This document shows positions 31,183-40,610 of a DNA stretch of 51,401 bases, one piece after another. Position 1 is the first letter of the stretch; the number at the start of each line of letters is the position of its first letter. Made by a program: the position numbers and the translations under genes. Where the stretch lies: positions 1-51,401 of the forward strand of contig NZ_AUGY01000060.1 of NCBI RefSeq assembly GCF_000422905.1. The letters are read 5' to 3'. Origin of the DNA: Paenibacillus alginolyticus DSM 5050 = NBRC 15375. Its GTDB lineage: Bacteria > Bacillota > Bacilli > Paenibacillales > NBRC-103111. Below the pieces are notes generated by a model. The model was not told where the DNA came from. It made no database searches and was given only the letters and a program-made list of their open reading frames with translations.

Positions 31183-31356
31183 TTACCGATAGGATTTTTT
31201 GGGAATGCTTTTCATTTTTTCTTGTTCAGATGTGAATTCTGCACTAATTTCTACATCCGCGAGCGCTGGTGCTTGACTCATCCGCTCAGCAAGTGTGGTA
31301 TGGAGCAGTTGCTGCTCTGGTGCCGTCATGGCTCTGTGTTTGATCGATTGACGCAT
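31183..31356 (-). CDS. Small protein of unknown function
   Basis: A 57-residue protein starting 'MRQSIKHRAMTAPEQQLL' with 'LAERMSQAPALADVEISAEF' in the middle and a basic C-terminus 'MKSIPKKSYR'. It has no membrane segment or known motif. It is supported as a gene by AGGAG seven bases before ATG 31356 and by a terminator immediately after the stop. It lies 74 bases downstream of dtd, so it may be the last gene of the relA-dtd transcript. I do not recognise a family. Confidence 0.5.
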   Translation of the reverse strand: MRQSIKHRAMTAPEQQLLHTTLAERMSQAPALADVEISAEFTSEQEKMKSIPKKSYR

Positions 31357-31430
31357 CTGGGTGCTCCTAACCGCTAGTATATACACATTAAGTATAACCA
31401 GTCAGCTAGTTTATTATCCTTCAAAGCAAC

Positions 31431-31871
31431 CTATTTGCTGTCGATAACCAACGTAACAGGTCCCCAATTCGTCAAAGATACATCCATCATTTCGCCAAAA
31501 ACACCCGTTTCCACGTGTAGGCCTAGAGACCTTAACAGCTCATTAAACTTATCATATAGCGGCTCAGCAAGCTCTGGTCTTGCCGCTGACATGAAGTTGG
31601 GCCGCTTCCCTTTGCGGCAATCGCCATACAAGGTAAACTGCGAAACGGATAAAATTTGTCCTCCCGTCTCCAAGACGGAAAGATTCATTTTGCCGGTTTC
31701 ATCTTCAAAAATACGCAGCCCAGCCACTTTATCTGCCAAATACTTCGCATCCTGCTCAGTATCGTCATGGGTAATTCCGACTAGGAGCATCAAGCCTTGT
31801 TCAATACGACCAATGATTGTATTATTGACAGTTACTTCAGCACGTTTACAACGTTGTACAACTATTCTCAT
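31431..31871 (-). CDS. dtd: D-aminoacyl-tRNA deacylase (Dtd)
   Basis: Removes D-amino acids (and glycine from tRNA-Ala) from mischarged tRNA. The 146-residue protein shows the catalytic-pocket motif 'LSVSQFTLYGDCRKGKRPNF' (core SQFTLYGDCRKG) and the C-terminal Gly-Pro motif in 'LTNWGPVTLVIDS'. Most family members have NDGPVT; here Trp replaces Asp, which may be a lineage variant. It starts at ATG 31871 and follows relA by 35 bases; the relA-dtd order is common in Firmicutes. Confidence 0.94.
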   Translation of the reverse strand: MRIVVQRCKRAEVTVNNTIIGRIEQGLMLLVGITHDDTEQDAKYLADKVAGLRIFEDETGKMNLSVLETGGQILSVSQFTLYGDCRKGKRPNFMSAARPELAEPLYDKFNELLRSLGLHVETGVFGEMMDVSLTNWGPVTLVIDSK

Positions 31872-31906
31872 TGCCTACCTTAATCTCCTTAACTATATAA
31901 CATCGG

Positions 31907-34093
31907 CTAGCTTTGCATAATACGCTGAACAGAATAAACATCTTTGACACGTTTAATTTTCTCAACAACGGACTGCAGATGGTCTATATTTTTGATTAAA
32001 ATGGTCATATGAATCGTAGCCATCTTGTTCTTATCGGATCGCCCGGATACTGCTGAAATCATCGTTTTGCTTTCTGAAACAGCCTGGAGTACTTCGTTTA
32101 GGAATCCACGGCGGTCATGACCAGTGATTTCAATCTCGACATTGAAATTGGATTCAACCGCTTCGGCCCAATCGACCTCAATGACCCGTTCCTCTTCTCC
32201 CATACTCGTAGGAATGTTCGTACAATCAGAACGATGCACCGACACGCCGCGGCCTCTTGTGATGTATCCAATAATCAGATCGCCAGGTACCGGATTGCAG
32301 CAGCGAGCGAAGCGGACAAGCAGATTGTCGACGCCTTTGACACGGACACCGTTGGTTGGACGGCTTTTGCGCTCGGATGATGTCGGCGCCTTGACCTCCT
32401 TGACCTCACTAGTCAGCTTCAGCACCTGCGCTTCTTCGGCTTCCTTACGCAGCTTCTCCGTTAACTTCGTACATATTTGTGCAGCTGTAATACCGCCAAA
32501 GCCAACGGCTGACAGCATATCTTCAATATCGCTAAAATTAAATTTCTTCGCGGCTTCAAGCATTTTATCGTCGCTCATCAACGTCGGTGGATCGATCGCC
32601 AATCGTTTGAGCTCGCGCTCAATCATGTCTTTCCCTTTTTCGACGTTCTCTTCACGCTTCTCTTTCTTAAACCATTGCTTGATCTTACTTCGAGCGTGGG
32701 AGGATTGCGCGATTTTAATCCAATCCTGACTAGGTCCGTAGGAATGCTTAGAAGTCAGAATTTCAATTATATCCCCCGTTTTCAACTTGTGGTCCAAGGG
32801 AACGATCCGGGAATTTACTTTAGCACCAATTGTGCGATTACCTACTTCAGTATGGATGCGATACGCAAAGTCTAGCGGCACCGAACCGGCTGGAAGCTCG
32901 ATCACTTCCCCTTTTGGCGTAAAGACGAAAACAAGGTCTGAGAAGAAATCCATCTTCATGGATTCCATAAATTCAGAAGCGTCATTGGTCTCGTGCTGAA
33001 GCTCCAGAATTTCACGGAACCAGCTCATTTTATCCTCGAAAGTGCCCGAAGGTACAACAGATCCGCCTTCTTTGTAGACCCAATGCGCAGCGATACCAAA
33101 CTCTGACGTCCTATGCATCTCCCATGTGCGAATCTGTACTTCTAACGGCTCTCCCTTAGGACCAATCACCGTCGTGTGCAAAGACTGATACATATTCGGC
33201 TTCGGCATCGCGATATAATCTTTAAAACGTCCAGGCATTGGTTTCCACAAGGTATGAATAATACCTAAAGAAGCGTAGCAGTCCTTGATGCCATCGACAA
33301 TAACACGAAGTGCCATGAGATCATAAATTTCATTGAATTGCTTGCCGCGGGAGCTCATCTTTTTATAAATACTGTATAGGTGCTTAGGTCTTCCGGAAAT
33401 ATCTCCCTGAATGCCCATTTCATCCAGTTTTTCTTTGATGCTGTGAATAACGTCCTCAATATATTGCTCACGCTCTGTACGCTTCTTCTGCATGAGGTTA
33501 ACGATCCGGTAATACTGCTGCGGATTCAAATAACGGAGGGCAATATCCTCCATCTCCCACTTAATCGTAGAAATACCGAGCCGGTGCGCAATCGGACAGA
33601 AAATCTCCAGCGTTTCCTCCGCAATACGGCGCTGGCTCTCTTCGGACTGGTACTTCAATGTGCGCATATTGTGCAAACGGTCGGCCAGTTTAATGAGAAT
33701 TACACGAATATCCTGCGCCATCGCGACAAACATTTTGCGGTAGTTCTCGTTCTGCTGCTCCTCTTTGGACTTAAACTTGATCCGTTCCAGCTTCGTCAAG
33801 CCATCCACAAGCATCGCACAAGTTTTCCCGAATTTATCTAGAACAGTTTCCAGTGAAACTGTTGTATCTTCAACGACATCATGCAGAAGCGCAGCAATCA
33901 CGGATGTGACATCCATCTGCATGTTCACCAATATATCTGCAACAGCGAGTGGATGCAGAATATAGGGCTCACCCGATTTGCGCACTTGGCCATGATGGGC
34001 TTCATCCGCGAATTCATAGGCCTCCCTAATCCTCTGCAAATCATTCTCTTTCAGATAGGTGGCGGCCTTCTCCAGCAGCTGCTCTATACCCAT
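31907..34093 (-). CDS. relA: Bifunctional (p)ppGpp synthetase/hydrolase (Rel)
   Basis: Makes and degrades the stringent-response alarmone. From ATG 34093 the protein has about 728 residues: an HD hydrolase domain ('HPLAVADILV', 'ALLHDVVEDT', 'RLHNMRTLKY'), a synthetase domain ('RFKDYIAMPKPNMYQSLHT' and 'LEVQIRTWEMHRTSEFGIAAHW'), TGS ('VFTPKGEVIELPAGSVPLDFAY' region), a zinc-finger/helical region with 'RFARCCNPVPGD', and a C-terminal ACT domain. The intact HD motif predicts hydrolase activity as well as synthesis. In-frame ATGs lie at 34105 and 34129. The predicted transcription start (about 34121) falls inside the longest version, and 34093 gives the family N-terminus. Confidence 0.96.
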   Translation of the reverse strand: MGIEQLLEKAATYLKENDLQRIREAYEFADEAHHGQVRKSGEPYILHPLAVADILVNMQMDVTSVIAALLHDVVEDTTVSLETVLDKFGKTCAMLVDGLTKLERIKFKSKEEQQNENYRKMFVAMAQDIRVILIKLADRLHNMRTLKYQSEESQRRIAEETLEIFCPIAHRLGISTIKWEMEDIALRYLNPQQYYRIVNLMQKKRTEREQYIEDVIHSIKEKLDEMGIQGDISGRPKHLYSIYKKMSSRGKQFNEIYDLMALRVIVDGIKDCYASLGIIHTLWKPMPGRFKDYIAMPKPNMYQSLHTTVIGPKGEPLEVQIRTWEMHRTSEFGIAAHWVYKEGGSVVPSGTFEDKMSWFREILELQHETNDASEFMESMKMDFFSDLVFVFTPKGEVIELPAGSVPLDFAYRIHTEVGNRTIGAKVNSRIVPLDHKLKTGDIIEILTSKHSYGPSQDWIKIAQSSHARSKIKQWFKKEKREENVEKGKDMIERELKRLAIDPPTLMSDDKMLEAAKKFNFSDIEDMLSAVGFGGITAAQICTKLTEKLRKEAEEAQVLKLTSEVKEVKAPTSSERKSRPTNGVRVKGVDNLLVRFARCCNPVPGDLIIGYITRGRGVSVHRSDCTNIPTSMGEEERVIEVDWAEAVESNFNVEIEITGHDRRGFLNEVLQAVSESKTMISAVSGRSDKNKMATIHMTILIKNIDHLQSVVEKIKRVKDVYSVQRIMQS

Positions 34094-34127
34094 GCATCTA
34101 CCCATTCCCTTTAATCGATTTTTATTC

Positions 34128-34157
34128 ATTATGCCTGCAAGGCAGGCTCCACGTCAA
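34128..34157 (-). promoter_or_regulatory. Promoter of relA-dtd with an inverted repeat in the spacer
   Basis: On the minus strand TTGACG (34152-34157) and CATAAT (34128-34133) are 18 bases apart. The spacer contains GCCTGC-CTT-GCAGGC (34133-34147), an inverted repeat that could be a repressor site. Confidence 0.6.
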
Positions 34158-34239
34158 CTGTTCGCTCCATGCATTCGACAAAAAGCGGCATTTTCTAGCA
34201 ATTCACTGAAAGTATTCCTCAATATTAGCTTTCATTGTA

Positions 34240-34271
34240 TAAAAAAGAATCGAATACTAACATTCGATTCT
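34240..34271 (-). terminator. Rho-independent terminator after apt
   Basis: AGAATCGAAT/ATTCGATTCT perfect 10-bp stem (34246-34271), six-base loop, followed on the minus strand by U6. It separates apt from relA transcription. Confidence 0.92.
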
Positions 34272-34289
34272 GGGCTTAATGATTCAATT

Positions 34290-34802
34290 TTAATATTGAA
34301 CTAAGGAAACGACGTCAATCCCATTAAACTTACTTCTTCCGTCCAAGTAGGATAACTCAATTAAGAATGCAGCCCCTACAACTTCTCCGCCAAGCTGCTT
34401 AATCAAGTCGATCGATGTTTGAATCGTTCCACCTGTTGCAAGTAAATCATCCGCAATCAGTACCTTTTGACCTGGTTTAATAGCATCTTTATGCATAGCT
34501 AATTTATCCTTGCCATATTCAAGAGCATAGTCAGCCTCAATCGTCTCGCCAGGCAATTTGCCACTTTTACGAATTGGAATAAAGCCTATGCCAAGTGAAT
34601 AAGCGAGAGGAGCTCCAATTACGAAGCCACGAGCTTCGGGACCCGCAATAACATCGATTTGTTTCTCTTTAATTAATGCTTTCATTTGATCGATAGCTTC
34701 TCTATAAACTGGCCCATTTTGCAATAACGTTGTGATGTCCTTGAAACGAATGCCTGGTTGTGGAAAGTCCGGGATAACTCGAATGTGTTCTTTGAAATTC
34801 AT
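34290..34802 (-). CDS. apt: Adenine phosphoribosyltransferase
   Basis: Salvages adenine to AMP with PRPP. The 170-residue protein has 'IRVIPDFPQPGIRFKDITTLL', 'AGPEARGFVIGAPLAYSLG' and the PRPP-binding motif 'VLIADDLLATGGTI'. It starts at ATG 34802 with GGAGG seven bases upstream, overlapping the recJ stop by ATGA. It is the last gene of the recJ-apt unit. Confidence 0.96.
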   Translation of the reverse strand: MNFKEHIRVIPDFPQPGIRFKDITTLLQNGPVYREAIDQMKALIKEKQIDVIAGPEARGFVIGAPLAYSLGIGFIPIRKSGKLPGETIEADYALEYGKDKLAMHKDAIKPGQKVLIADDLLATGGTIQTSIDLIKQLGGEVVGAAFLIELSYLDGRSKFNGIDVVSLVQY

Positions 34803-37246
34803 ATAATTTCCTCCAAAATGTGATTTTCTTTTTTTATTTGATCAGCGATCCATTCCTCCAGCTCTTTGGCTGAGGAGTACATGACAATGGATTCAACTTC
34901 CTGGCGATGCAATCTATGTTGATACAAGCGGGATGCTGTTAAATCTCTCTTTGCCGGTGATGCATGCAGTTTAACGAAGCCGCCTTGTTTTTCAACAAAA
35001 CCAAGCTCCTCAAAAACGGATAAAATAAATTGAATCATTGCAGGAGAAAGCCCTGATCGTTTACTAAACGAGGTCATTAATCGTACATCCTGAACATTCA
35101 GCGATCCTTCTTTTTGCAAAGTGCCGTACAGCATTTTAAACATGTCTCGAGATGGCAGGGTACTGCCGCTGTCAGGCCCAAGCTCAGCAAATACTGGATA
35201 ACAGCGCATCATTCCACTGGCTTGATGAATGACACTTTGCAAGCTAGCAACGCTTCGCGGGATCGTGTACAAGATAATATCCTGCATGTTAGCAAATTCC
35301 AATTGTTTGGCTGATTCGTTACCTGGCCGTAATTGTTCATTATCTTGAACGACCCAATAAGGCACTGAATCACCTAGTTGAAACGCTGTTGAAGTGAACA
35401 ATGCCGCATCTGCTTCGTCGAACAGAACGATAGCTGGCGTGAGTGTGTGGTTACCATTCCCCGCAGCAATCGTGTTCTGAAGGACGCTCAGCTTAGTGCT
35501 CAATTGACCTGCACCACGCCAATCAAACAGCTGCATGTGCGTTATTCGAAAATCCTGCATCATGATTTGGGGCTTCCGCACACCGTTCCACTCGTTGATT
35601 GAAAGCTCTCCTAGCACATCAACCTTAGCCGCAGGCGCGATCAACCCAGCCAAGCTTCCTTTGCCGAAACCAACAGCTTCCACTGAGCAGCTTACTTCTT
35701 CCTTCATCTGGGAGAGAGCTAGCTTGAGATGCTGTTTCTCCTTGCCCATCGTCCGGATATCACCGAGCGATAAATCGGTGAACATGAACCTCGGCGCAGG
35801 ATTGCCCATACCGAAAGGCGCAAGCTTCTCTAATTGCTCAATACTTGCAATCGGAACATCAGCCAAGCTGCACGCCGCATCTGCTTTCAGAAGTGGGATG
35901 AAATCCTGTTCTGTTAGGGCAGCAGCTGCTAGCTCGTTTAGCTTATGAGTAAATGACTCCAGATGGCTGCTATTTAAACTCATACCCGCAGCCGCTTGAT
36001 GGCCGCCATAATGGTCGAGCATCTCTTCACAAGCTGTTAGAGCTTTGTGCAAATCAAAGCCGGCAATCGAGCGAGCAGAGCCTTTGGCCATACCCGTCAG
36101 TGGATCTATACTTAGCACTAAGGTTGGACGGTAAAATTTCTCTACGATCTTGGAGGCGACAATTCCTACAACACCGACGTTCCACTGTTCCTTAGCGACA
36201 ACTATCACTTTATCTAAACCCTTGGCTTGCTGCTGTTCAGCTAGAACAAAAGCTTCTTTCACCATGTCCTCAACGATAAGTTGACGTTCCTTATTAAGCA
36301 TATCCAGTTCAAAGGCAATTTGCTCTGCTTCTTTCTCATCCGATGTTGTGAGCAGCTTCACCGCAATATCTGCGGCTTCCAATCGGCCGCTTGCATTAAT
36401 TCTAGGCGCCAGCGAGAAGCCAATGTGAGATGCTGTCACTTCTTTATTTTCAATTCCGGAAACACCGATGAGTGAACGAAATCCTGCGTAAGTAGAATCC
36501 TGCATACGCAACAGCCCCTGCTTCACAATTAAGCGATTCTCCCCCGTGAGAGGCATCAAATCCGCAACTGTCCCGAGCGCTGCAAACTCCAACAATTCTT
36601 CAGGCAATCGATCTAATAAAGCATGGGCCAGCTTAAATGCAACACCAACGCCTGCAAGATGTTTGTACGGGTAAGGGCAGCCTGGCTTCTTCGGGTTAAT
36701 AACGGCTAAAGCTTGAGGCAGAATCTCAGGAGGCTCATGATGATCCGTTACGATAATATCTAGGCCTAATTCCTGACAATAGGCTATTTCTTGAACGGCA
36801 CTAATGCCGGTGTCAACGGTGATTAATAGCTTGACTCCTTGCTCTTTGGCTAATTCGATCGCAGAACGATTCAGCCCATAGCCTTCTCGAATGCGATGAG
36901 GGATATACGTATCGAAACGAGCGCCTAGCCCTTTTAACAAATGAGCCATCAATGAAGTGCTGCTTACACCATCTGCATCGTAATCACCATAGACACGTAT
37001 GAATTCATCGTTCTGAAGAGCCTTTCGGATGCGTTCTACAGCTGGGAGCATCCCATCAAGCAGATACGGGTCAAAATAATAGTGGACTCCGCCATGCAAG
37101 AATTGCTCAGCATCTGGCACAGTGCGTATATCTCGAAGAACAAGCAGCCTGGCAACGAGCGGGTCTATCTGCAGCTCGCGCGCAAATGTTTCAACGAGCA
37201 TTTCATCCGCATTTCCTATGCTCCATCTTGCCTTCGGTGCTAGCAC
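34799..37246 (-). CDS. recJ: Single-stranded-DNA-specific exonuclease RecJ
   Basis: A 5'-3' ssDNA exonuclease of the DHH family used in recombination and repair. Motifs are 'VYGDYDADGVSSTSL', 'LLITVDTGISA', 'IIVTDHHEPP' (the DHH), 'INPKKPGCPYPYKHLAGVGVAFKLA' region (landmark LAGVGVAFKLA), the DHHA1 domain ('GGHQAAAGMSL'), and an OB-fold followed by a Firmicute-specific C-terminal extension (total 815 aa). Frame is open to ATG 37297, which lacks a ribosome site. GTG 37246 has AAGGAGG nine bases upstream and gives the family start 'MLAPKARW'. A GTTTTGC/GCAAAAC hairpin (37266-37282) lies right before the ribosome binding site. Confidence 0.95.
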   Translation of the reverse strand: MLAPKARWSIGNADEMLVETFARELQIDPLVARLLVLRDIRTVPDAEQFLHGGVHYYFDPYLLDGMLPAVERIRKALQNDEFIRVYGDYDADGVSSTSLMAHLLKGLGARFDTYIPHRIREGYGLNRSAIELAKEQGVKLLITVDTGISAVQEIAYCQELGLDIIVTDHHEPPEILPQALAVINPKKPGCPYPYKHLAGVGVAFKLAHALLDRLPEELLEFAALGTVADLMPLTGENRLIVKQGLLRMQDSTYAGFRSLIGVSGIENKEVTASHIGFSLAPRINASGRLEAADIAVKLLTTSDEKEAEQIAFELDMLNKERQLIVEDMVKEAFVLAEQQQAKGLDKVIVVAKEQWNVGVVGIVASKIVEKFYRPTLVLSIDPLTGMAKGSARSIAGFDLHKALTACEEMLDHYGGHQAAAGMSLNSSHLESFTHKLNELAAAALTEQDFIPLLKADAACSLADVPIASIEQLEKLAPFGMGNPAPRFMFTDLSLGDIRTMGKEKQHLKLALSQMKEEVSCSVEAVGFGKGSLAGLIAPAAKVDVLGELSINEWNGVRKPQIMMQDFRITHMQLFDWRGAGQLSTKLSVLQNTIAAGNGNHTLTPAIVLFDEADAALFTSTAFQLGDSVPYWVVQDNEQLRPGNESAKQLEFANMQDIILYTIPRSVASLQSVIHQASGMMRCYPVFAELGPDSGSTLPSRDMFKMLYGTLQKEGSLNVQDVRLMTSFSKRSGLSPAMIQFILSVFEELGFVEKQGGFVKLHASPAKRDLTASRLYQHRLHRQEVESIVMYSSAKELEEWIADQIKKENHILEEII

Positions 37247-37329
37247 TCGGTGTGTCCTCCTTAGAGTTTTGCTTTGCAAAACTTTCTTCATAAGCATAGT
37301 CTTAGCGTTTTGCTTTGCGATGCGCTTAT

Positions 37330-38283
37330 TTAGTGAATAACGGATGGAAATTCATTTAACTCGGTATCCGTATTATTTTTGTAAGGATATCCTGCATCAT
37401 ATGGATTTACTTGAACAAAAACATCGGAAACATGATGGAATCGTTTCATCAACTGCTGTTTGATCTTTTTGGAGACTTCATGCCCTTCCCATACAGTTAC
37501 CCTTGGGTTTACGCTAATTTTGATATCGACAACGACATAATGGCCATGTTCCCTTGCCTGCAAGTCATCGACGGTTATTACACCTTTAATCATCTGTACG
37601 GCAGCAATCAGTTCAGCGGCATCTTCTTGCAGCAGGACATAATCCTTTTTCGTATGTAAGGCTTCCTTAAGTAACGAATACCCCATCTTCAACACCATAA
37701 GAGAAATAAATAATCCCGCAAGTGAATCCAAATAATAAAGAAAAGATAGCTTTAGGTAATTGCCCATTAAAGCACCTAGCACACCAATAAGAGCTACAAT
37801 AGAAGAGTATATATCGGAACGGTGTCCCCAGCTATTAGCAATTAATTCCTGTGATCCTAAACGCTTGCCTAACCTGTAGGTACATTGAAACATGATCTCT
37901 TTCACCAAAAGCGAAATCCCAATTGCAACAAGCGCATACACCTTAGGAGCATGCTCTACGTCGATCCATAGGGATTTGATGGTAGAGATGCCCAGTTCAA
38001 CACCTAGGACTAGAATAACCATAGACAGCAGAACAGAAGTGATAGATACCTTCTTATCTTGACGATTAGGGTAAGCTTCTTGAGGCACCGCTTCTACTGT
38101 TCTTAATTTAATTAATGCTTCAACAGAACTTACTGCCTCAGATGCTGAATGTACCGCGTCAGCGAGAAGTGCTCTACTCTGCGACATAAACCCAGCAATA
38201 ACCTTGAGACAGGCAAGAGCTACATTGCCGGCAATACCTACCCAGACAGTGAGTTCTGTCTTTTGAAAACGCTCGTCAATCAC
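37330..38283 (-). CDS. Cation diffusion facilitator (CDF) family transporter
   Basis: A metal cation/proton antiporter of about 317 residues. The first helices carry 'VALACLKVIAGFMSQSRALLADAVHSASEAVSS', where 'ADAVHS' is the HxxxD-type metal site of the family (LLADAVHSASE). The fifth helix region has 'SWGHRSDIYSSIVALIG' (second site, HRSD). The C-terminal cytoplasmic domain carries 'GHYVVVDIKISVNPRVTVWEGHEVSKKIK' (landmark VVVDIKISV). The likely metals are Zn, Fe or Mn. The upstream frame opens at 38328, but that region is the secF terminator hairpin; GTG 38283 has GGGGGAG seven bases upstream. Confidence 0.9.
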   Translation of the reverse strand: MIDERFQKTELTVWVGIAGNVALACLKVIAGFMSQSRALLADAVHSASEAVSSVEALIKLRTVEAVPQEAYPNRQDKKVSITSVLLSMVILVLGVELGISTIKSLWIDVEHAPKVYALVAIGISLLVKEIMFQCTYRLGKRLGSQELIANSWGHRSDIYSSIVALIGVLGALMGNYLKLSFLYYLDSLAGLFISLMVLKMGYSLLKEALHTKKDYVLLQEDAAELIAAVQMIKGVITVDDLQAREHGHYVVVDIKISVNPRVTVWEGHEVSKKIKQQLMKRFHHVSDVFVQVNPYDAGYPYKNNTDTELNEFPSVIH

Positions 38284-38311
38284 GCGGACACTCCCCCTGA
38301 ACGGATACAAA

Positions 38312-38334
38312 GGCCGCGCAACATTCACGCGGCC
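38312..38334 (-). terminator. Hairpin after secF (weak terminator)
   Basis: GGCCGCG/CGCGGCC stem (38312-38318 and 38328-38334) followed on the minus strand only by UUUGU, so some read-through to the CDF, recJ and apt genes is likely. Confidence 0.55.
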
Positions 38335-38348
38335 GGTTATTATGGTTA

Positions 38349-39275
38349 TTACGCTGCAGCTTTCTTTTTAGAACTACGCAAAGTTTTTCTTTTCAATAAA
38401 TACCAAAGTGAACATGCAATGAAAATAGACGAATAAGCTCCACTTGTTAACCCGATTAATTTCGCAAGTGCGAAAAGTTTAATGGACTCACTGCCGAAAA
38501 TATACAAACAGCCTGCGGCTAACAATACCACTAATACGGTATTGATATTACGCGCCATCGTCTGCCAGATACTTTCGTTGACCAATGCAACGAGATCTTC
38601 GTCCGTTTTGAGTTTAGCAAATCGCAGATTTTCACGAATACGGTCAAAAATAACGATTTTATCATTGATGGAATAACCGATTGTGGTCAAAACTGCCGCT
38701 AGGAACGGTAAGTTCACTTCAAAGCGGAAGATCGCAAACATAGCGATAACCATAAAAGCATCATGAAGTATGGCAATAATCGCTGCTACGGCAAAGCGCC
38801 ATTCGAAACGAATACTTACATACAAACAAATCAGCACGCTGGAAATGGCAACGGCATATACCGCTTTAAGCAACAGTTCCTTCGCTAATTGTGGATCAAC
38901 TGTGTTGATTTCTTTGGAAACCTCCGTACCATAAGCGGTTGCGAATGCTTTTTGGATCTTATTTACCGTATCATCATTCAGAACATCATCGAATCGAATG
39001 GAGACACGATCACTGTTGTTACCGCCGATTGTTGGATCCGCAAAGTTCGATTTTAAATCGCCATTCGTTGTAAGAGTATGCAAGATCTCTTCAACCTTGA
39101 CCTTGTCTAGTTGTTTGCCAACGACAAGATCAATATTCGTTCCTGCCTTAAAATCAACACCGAAGTTCATGCCAGAGAACAGCATAACGGCTAGTCCAAT
39201 CACAAGTAGAGCAATCGAAACGACAAAAAATTTATTGCGGTTTTTTACAAAATCAAACTTTTTCTTAGAGTCCAC
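38349..39275 (-). CDS. secF: Protein translocase subunit SecF
   Basis: An RND-type accessory subunit of the Sec translocon that uses the proton gradient to help late export. The 308-residue protein has the first helix at about 15-37, the SecF 'GMNFGVDFKAGTNIDL' motif, a periplasmic-side domain, and five further helices with 'TIGYSINDKIVIFDRIREN' (landmark YSINDKIVIFDRIRE). The start is GTG 39275 with AAGGAGG nine bases upstream, overlapping the secD stop by 11 bases. SecD and SecF are separate here, unlike the fused SecDF of Bacillus. Confidence 0.95.
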   Translation of the reverse strand: MDSKKKFDFVKNRNKFFVVSIALLVIGLAVMLFSGMNFGVDFKAGTNIDLVVGKQLDKVKVEEILHTLTTNGDLKSNFADPTIGGNNSDRVSIRFDDVLNDDTVNKIQKAFATAYGTEVSKEINTVDPQLAKELLLKAVYAVAISSVLICLYVSIRFEWRFAVAAIIAILHDAFMVIAMFAIFRFEVNLPFLAAVLTTIGYSINDKIVIFDRIRENLRFAKLKTDEDLVALVNESIWQTMARNINTVLVVLLAAGCLYIFGSESIKLFALAKLIGLTSGAYSSIFIACSLWYLLKRKTLRSSKKKAAA

Positions 39276-40500
39276 GAATGTCTGCCTCCTTCACACCGAA
39301 ATAACTTGGCTTTTTCAGCAAGTTGCCCCGTATGATAAGATGCAGCAGCCATCTGGAGAACAATACGTTCGTTAAGATACTGATAATAATACTCATCATC
39401 GTAATAACCGCGAATCCGCGGATTGCGCCGTTTCCGACGTAATACAGAACAATACCGGCAATCAAATTCGTTACGTTAGCATCCATAATTGTACGGAAAG
39501 AGTGTTTCGAGCCTGATTTCAAAGATGAAAGAATGCTCTTACCGGCACGTATTTCCTCACGAATTCTTTCATAAGTAATAATGTTCGCATCAACCGCCAT
39601 ACCAGCTCCTAAGACTAGGGCCGCAATACCTGGCAGCGTCAGTGTTGCATTCATAAAGTCGAATATAGCCAGTAGAACCCATACATATGTAATCAGTGTA
39701 AAGGCAGCCACAAGGCCTGGTGCACGGTAATACAGTACCATGAAGATGAAGATTAAGATCGAAGCAATCAAACCAGCTCTAGCCGTTTGGTGCAGCGACG
39801 CTGTACCTAAAGTGGCATCCACACGCTGAATATATTTCTCTGTTAATTTCAACGGCATCGCACCCAAGTTAATCATCTTGGCTACTTTCGTTGCTTCCGC
39901 TACGCTCGTTTGTGTAATAATCGCCGAATCACTGTCAATAGGGAAATTAACAGAAGCCGTCGACTGCACTTGATCATCCAGGAAAATGGACAAGGTGCTG
40001 CCAACTAATTTCGTCGTTACTTCTTTAAATTTCTCTCTGCTTTTCATCTTGATTTCGACAATCGGTTGCTTCGTATTCGGATCGTAGCTTAATTTAGCCG
40101 CGTTTTCTACGAAATCTGTTCCGTTCATGTAAACCGTTCCATCCGGACCTCTAAAAGTAAGTACCGATGGCTTAGACATTAAAGCTCTAACTTCTTCCTC
40201 ATTTTCCACACCCGCAAGACGTACACGAATGCGATCCGTTCCTTCCGGATAAACCTCAGGTTCAGCTACACCAAGGGAGTCAGCTCGTTTCGCAAGACTT
40301 TCTGCTGCTTGCGTAAGCGTTTCCTTCGTCAATGGTGCACCGGCTGCCAAAGGCTCTGCGGTGTATAAAATTTCAAACCCGCCTTTTAAATCCAATCCAA
40401 GCTTAATTCGTTCTACAAGTCTAGGGCTTGTTGCTCCGATCGCACCAAGAACAATTACAACCGTTAGAAAAAAGAACGATATTCTTTTCCAATCCACCAT
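39265..40500 (-). CDS. secD: Protein translocase subunit SecD
   Basis: Partner of SecF in the SecDF-YajC complex. The 411-residue protein has helix 1 (about 7-25), the D1 motif 'LGLDLKGGFEILY', the P1 extracellular domain (shorter than in E. coli), and the C-terminal helices with 'VLGAGMAVDANIITYERIREE' (landmark GMAVDANIITYERI), the Asp of which belongs to the proton pathway. ATG 40500. It is the first gene of the secD-secF-CDF-recJ-apt series; yajC lies further right at 46342. Confidence 0.95.
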   Translation of the reverse strand: MVDWKRISFFFLTVVIVLGAIGATSPRLVERIKLGLDLKGGFEILYTAEPLAAGAPLTKETLTQAAESLAKRADSLGVAEPEVYPEGTDRIRVRLAGVENEEEVRALMSKPSVLTFRGPDGTVYMNGTDFVENAAKLSYDPNTKQPIVEIKMKSREKFKEVTTKLVGSTLSIFLDDQVQSTASVNFPIDSDSAIITQTSVAEATKVAKMINLGAMPLKLTEKYIQRVDATLGTASLHQTARAGLIASILIFIFMVLYYRAPGLVAAFTLITYVWVLLAIFDFMNATLTLPGIAALVLGAGMAVDANIITYERIREEIRAGKSILSSLKSGSKHSFRTIMDANVTNLIAGIVLYYVGNGAIRGFAVITMMSIIISILTNVLFSRWLLHLIIRGNLLKKPSYFGVKEADIRGL

Positions 40501-40581
40501 CTATTGCTTGTCTCCCTTCCATACTCAATATGCCTATTATACTCAGGTCTGAAAATCGAGTCAATTTAAGTCGTTTCACGA

Positions 40582-40610
40582 AAAAATAAGCCCATTTTTA
40601 GAATTGGGCT
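40582..40610 (-). terminator. Terminator of comN
   Basis: AGCCCA/TGGGCT stem (40589-40594 and 40605-40610) overlapping the comN stop codon, followed on the minus strand by UUAUUUUUU. Confidence 0.7.

Noticed and set aside
32124..32729. A 201-codon frame antisense to relA
   Set aside because: Lies wholly inside relA, Ser/Arg-rich shadow composition, no ribosome binding site; relA is unmistakable on the other strand.
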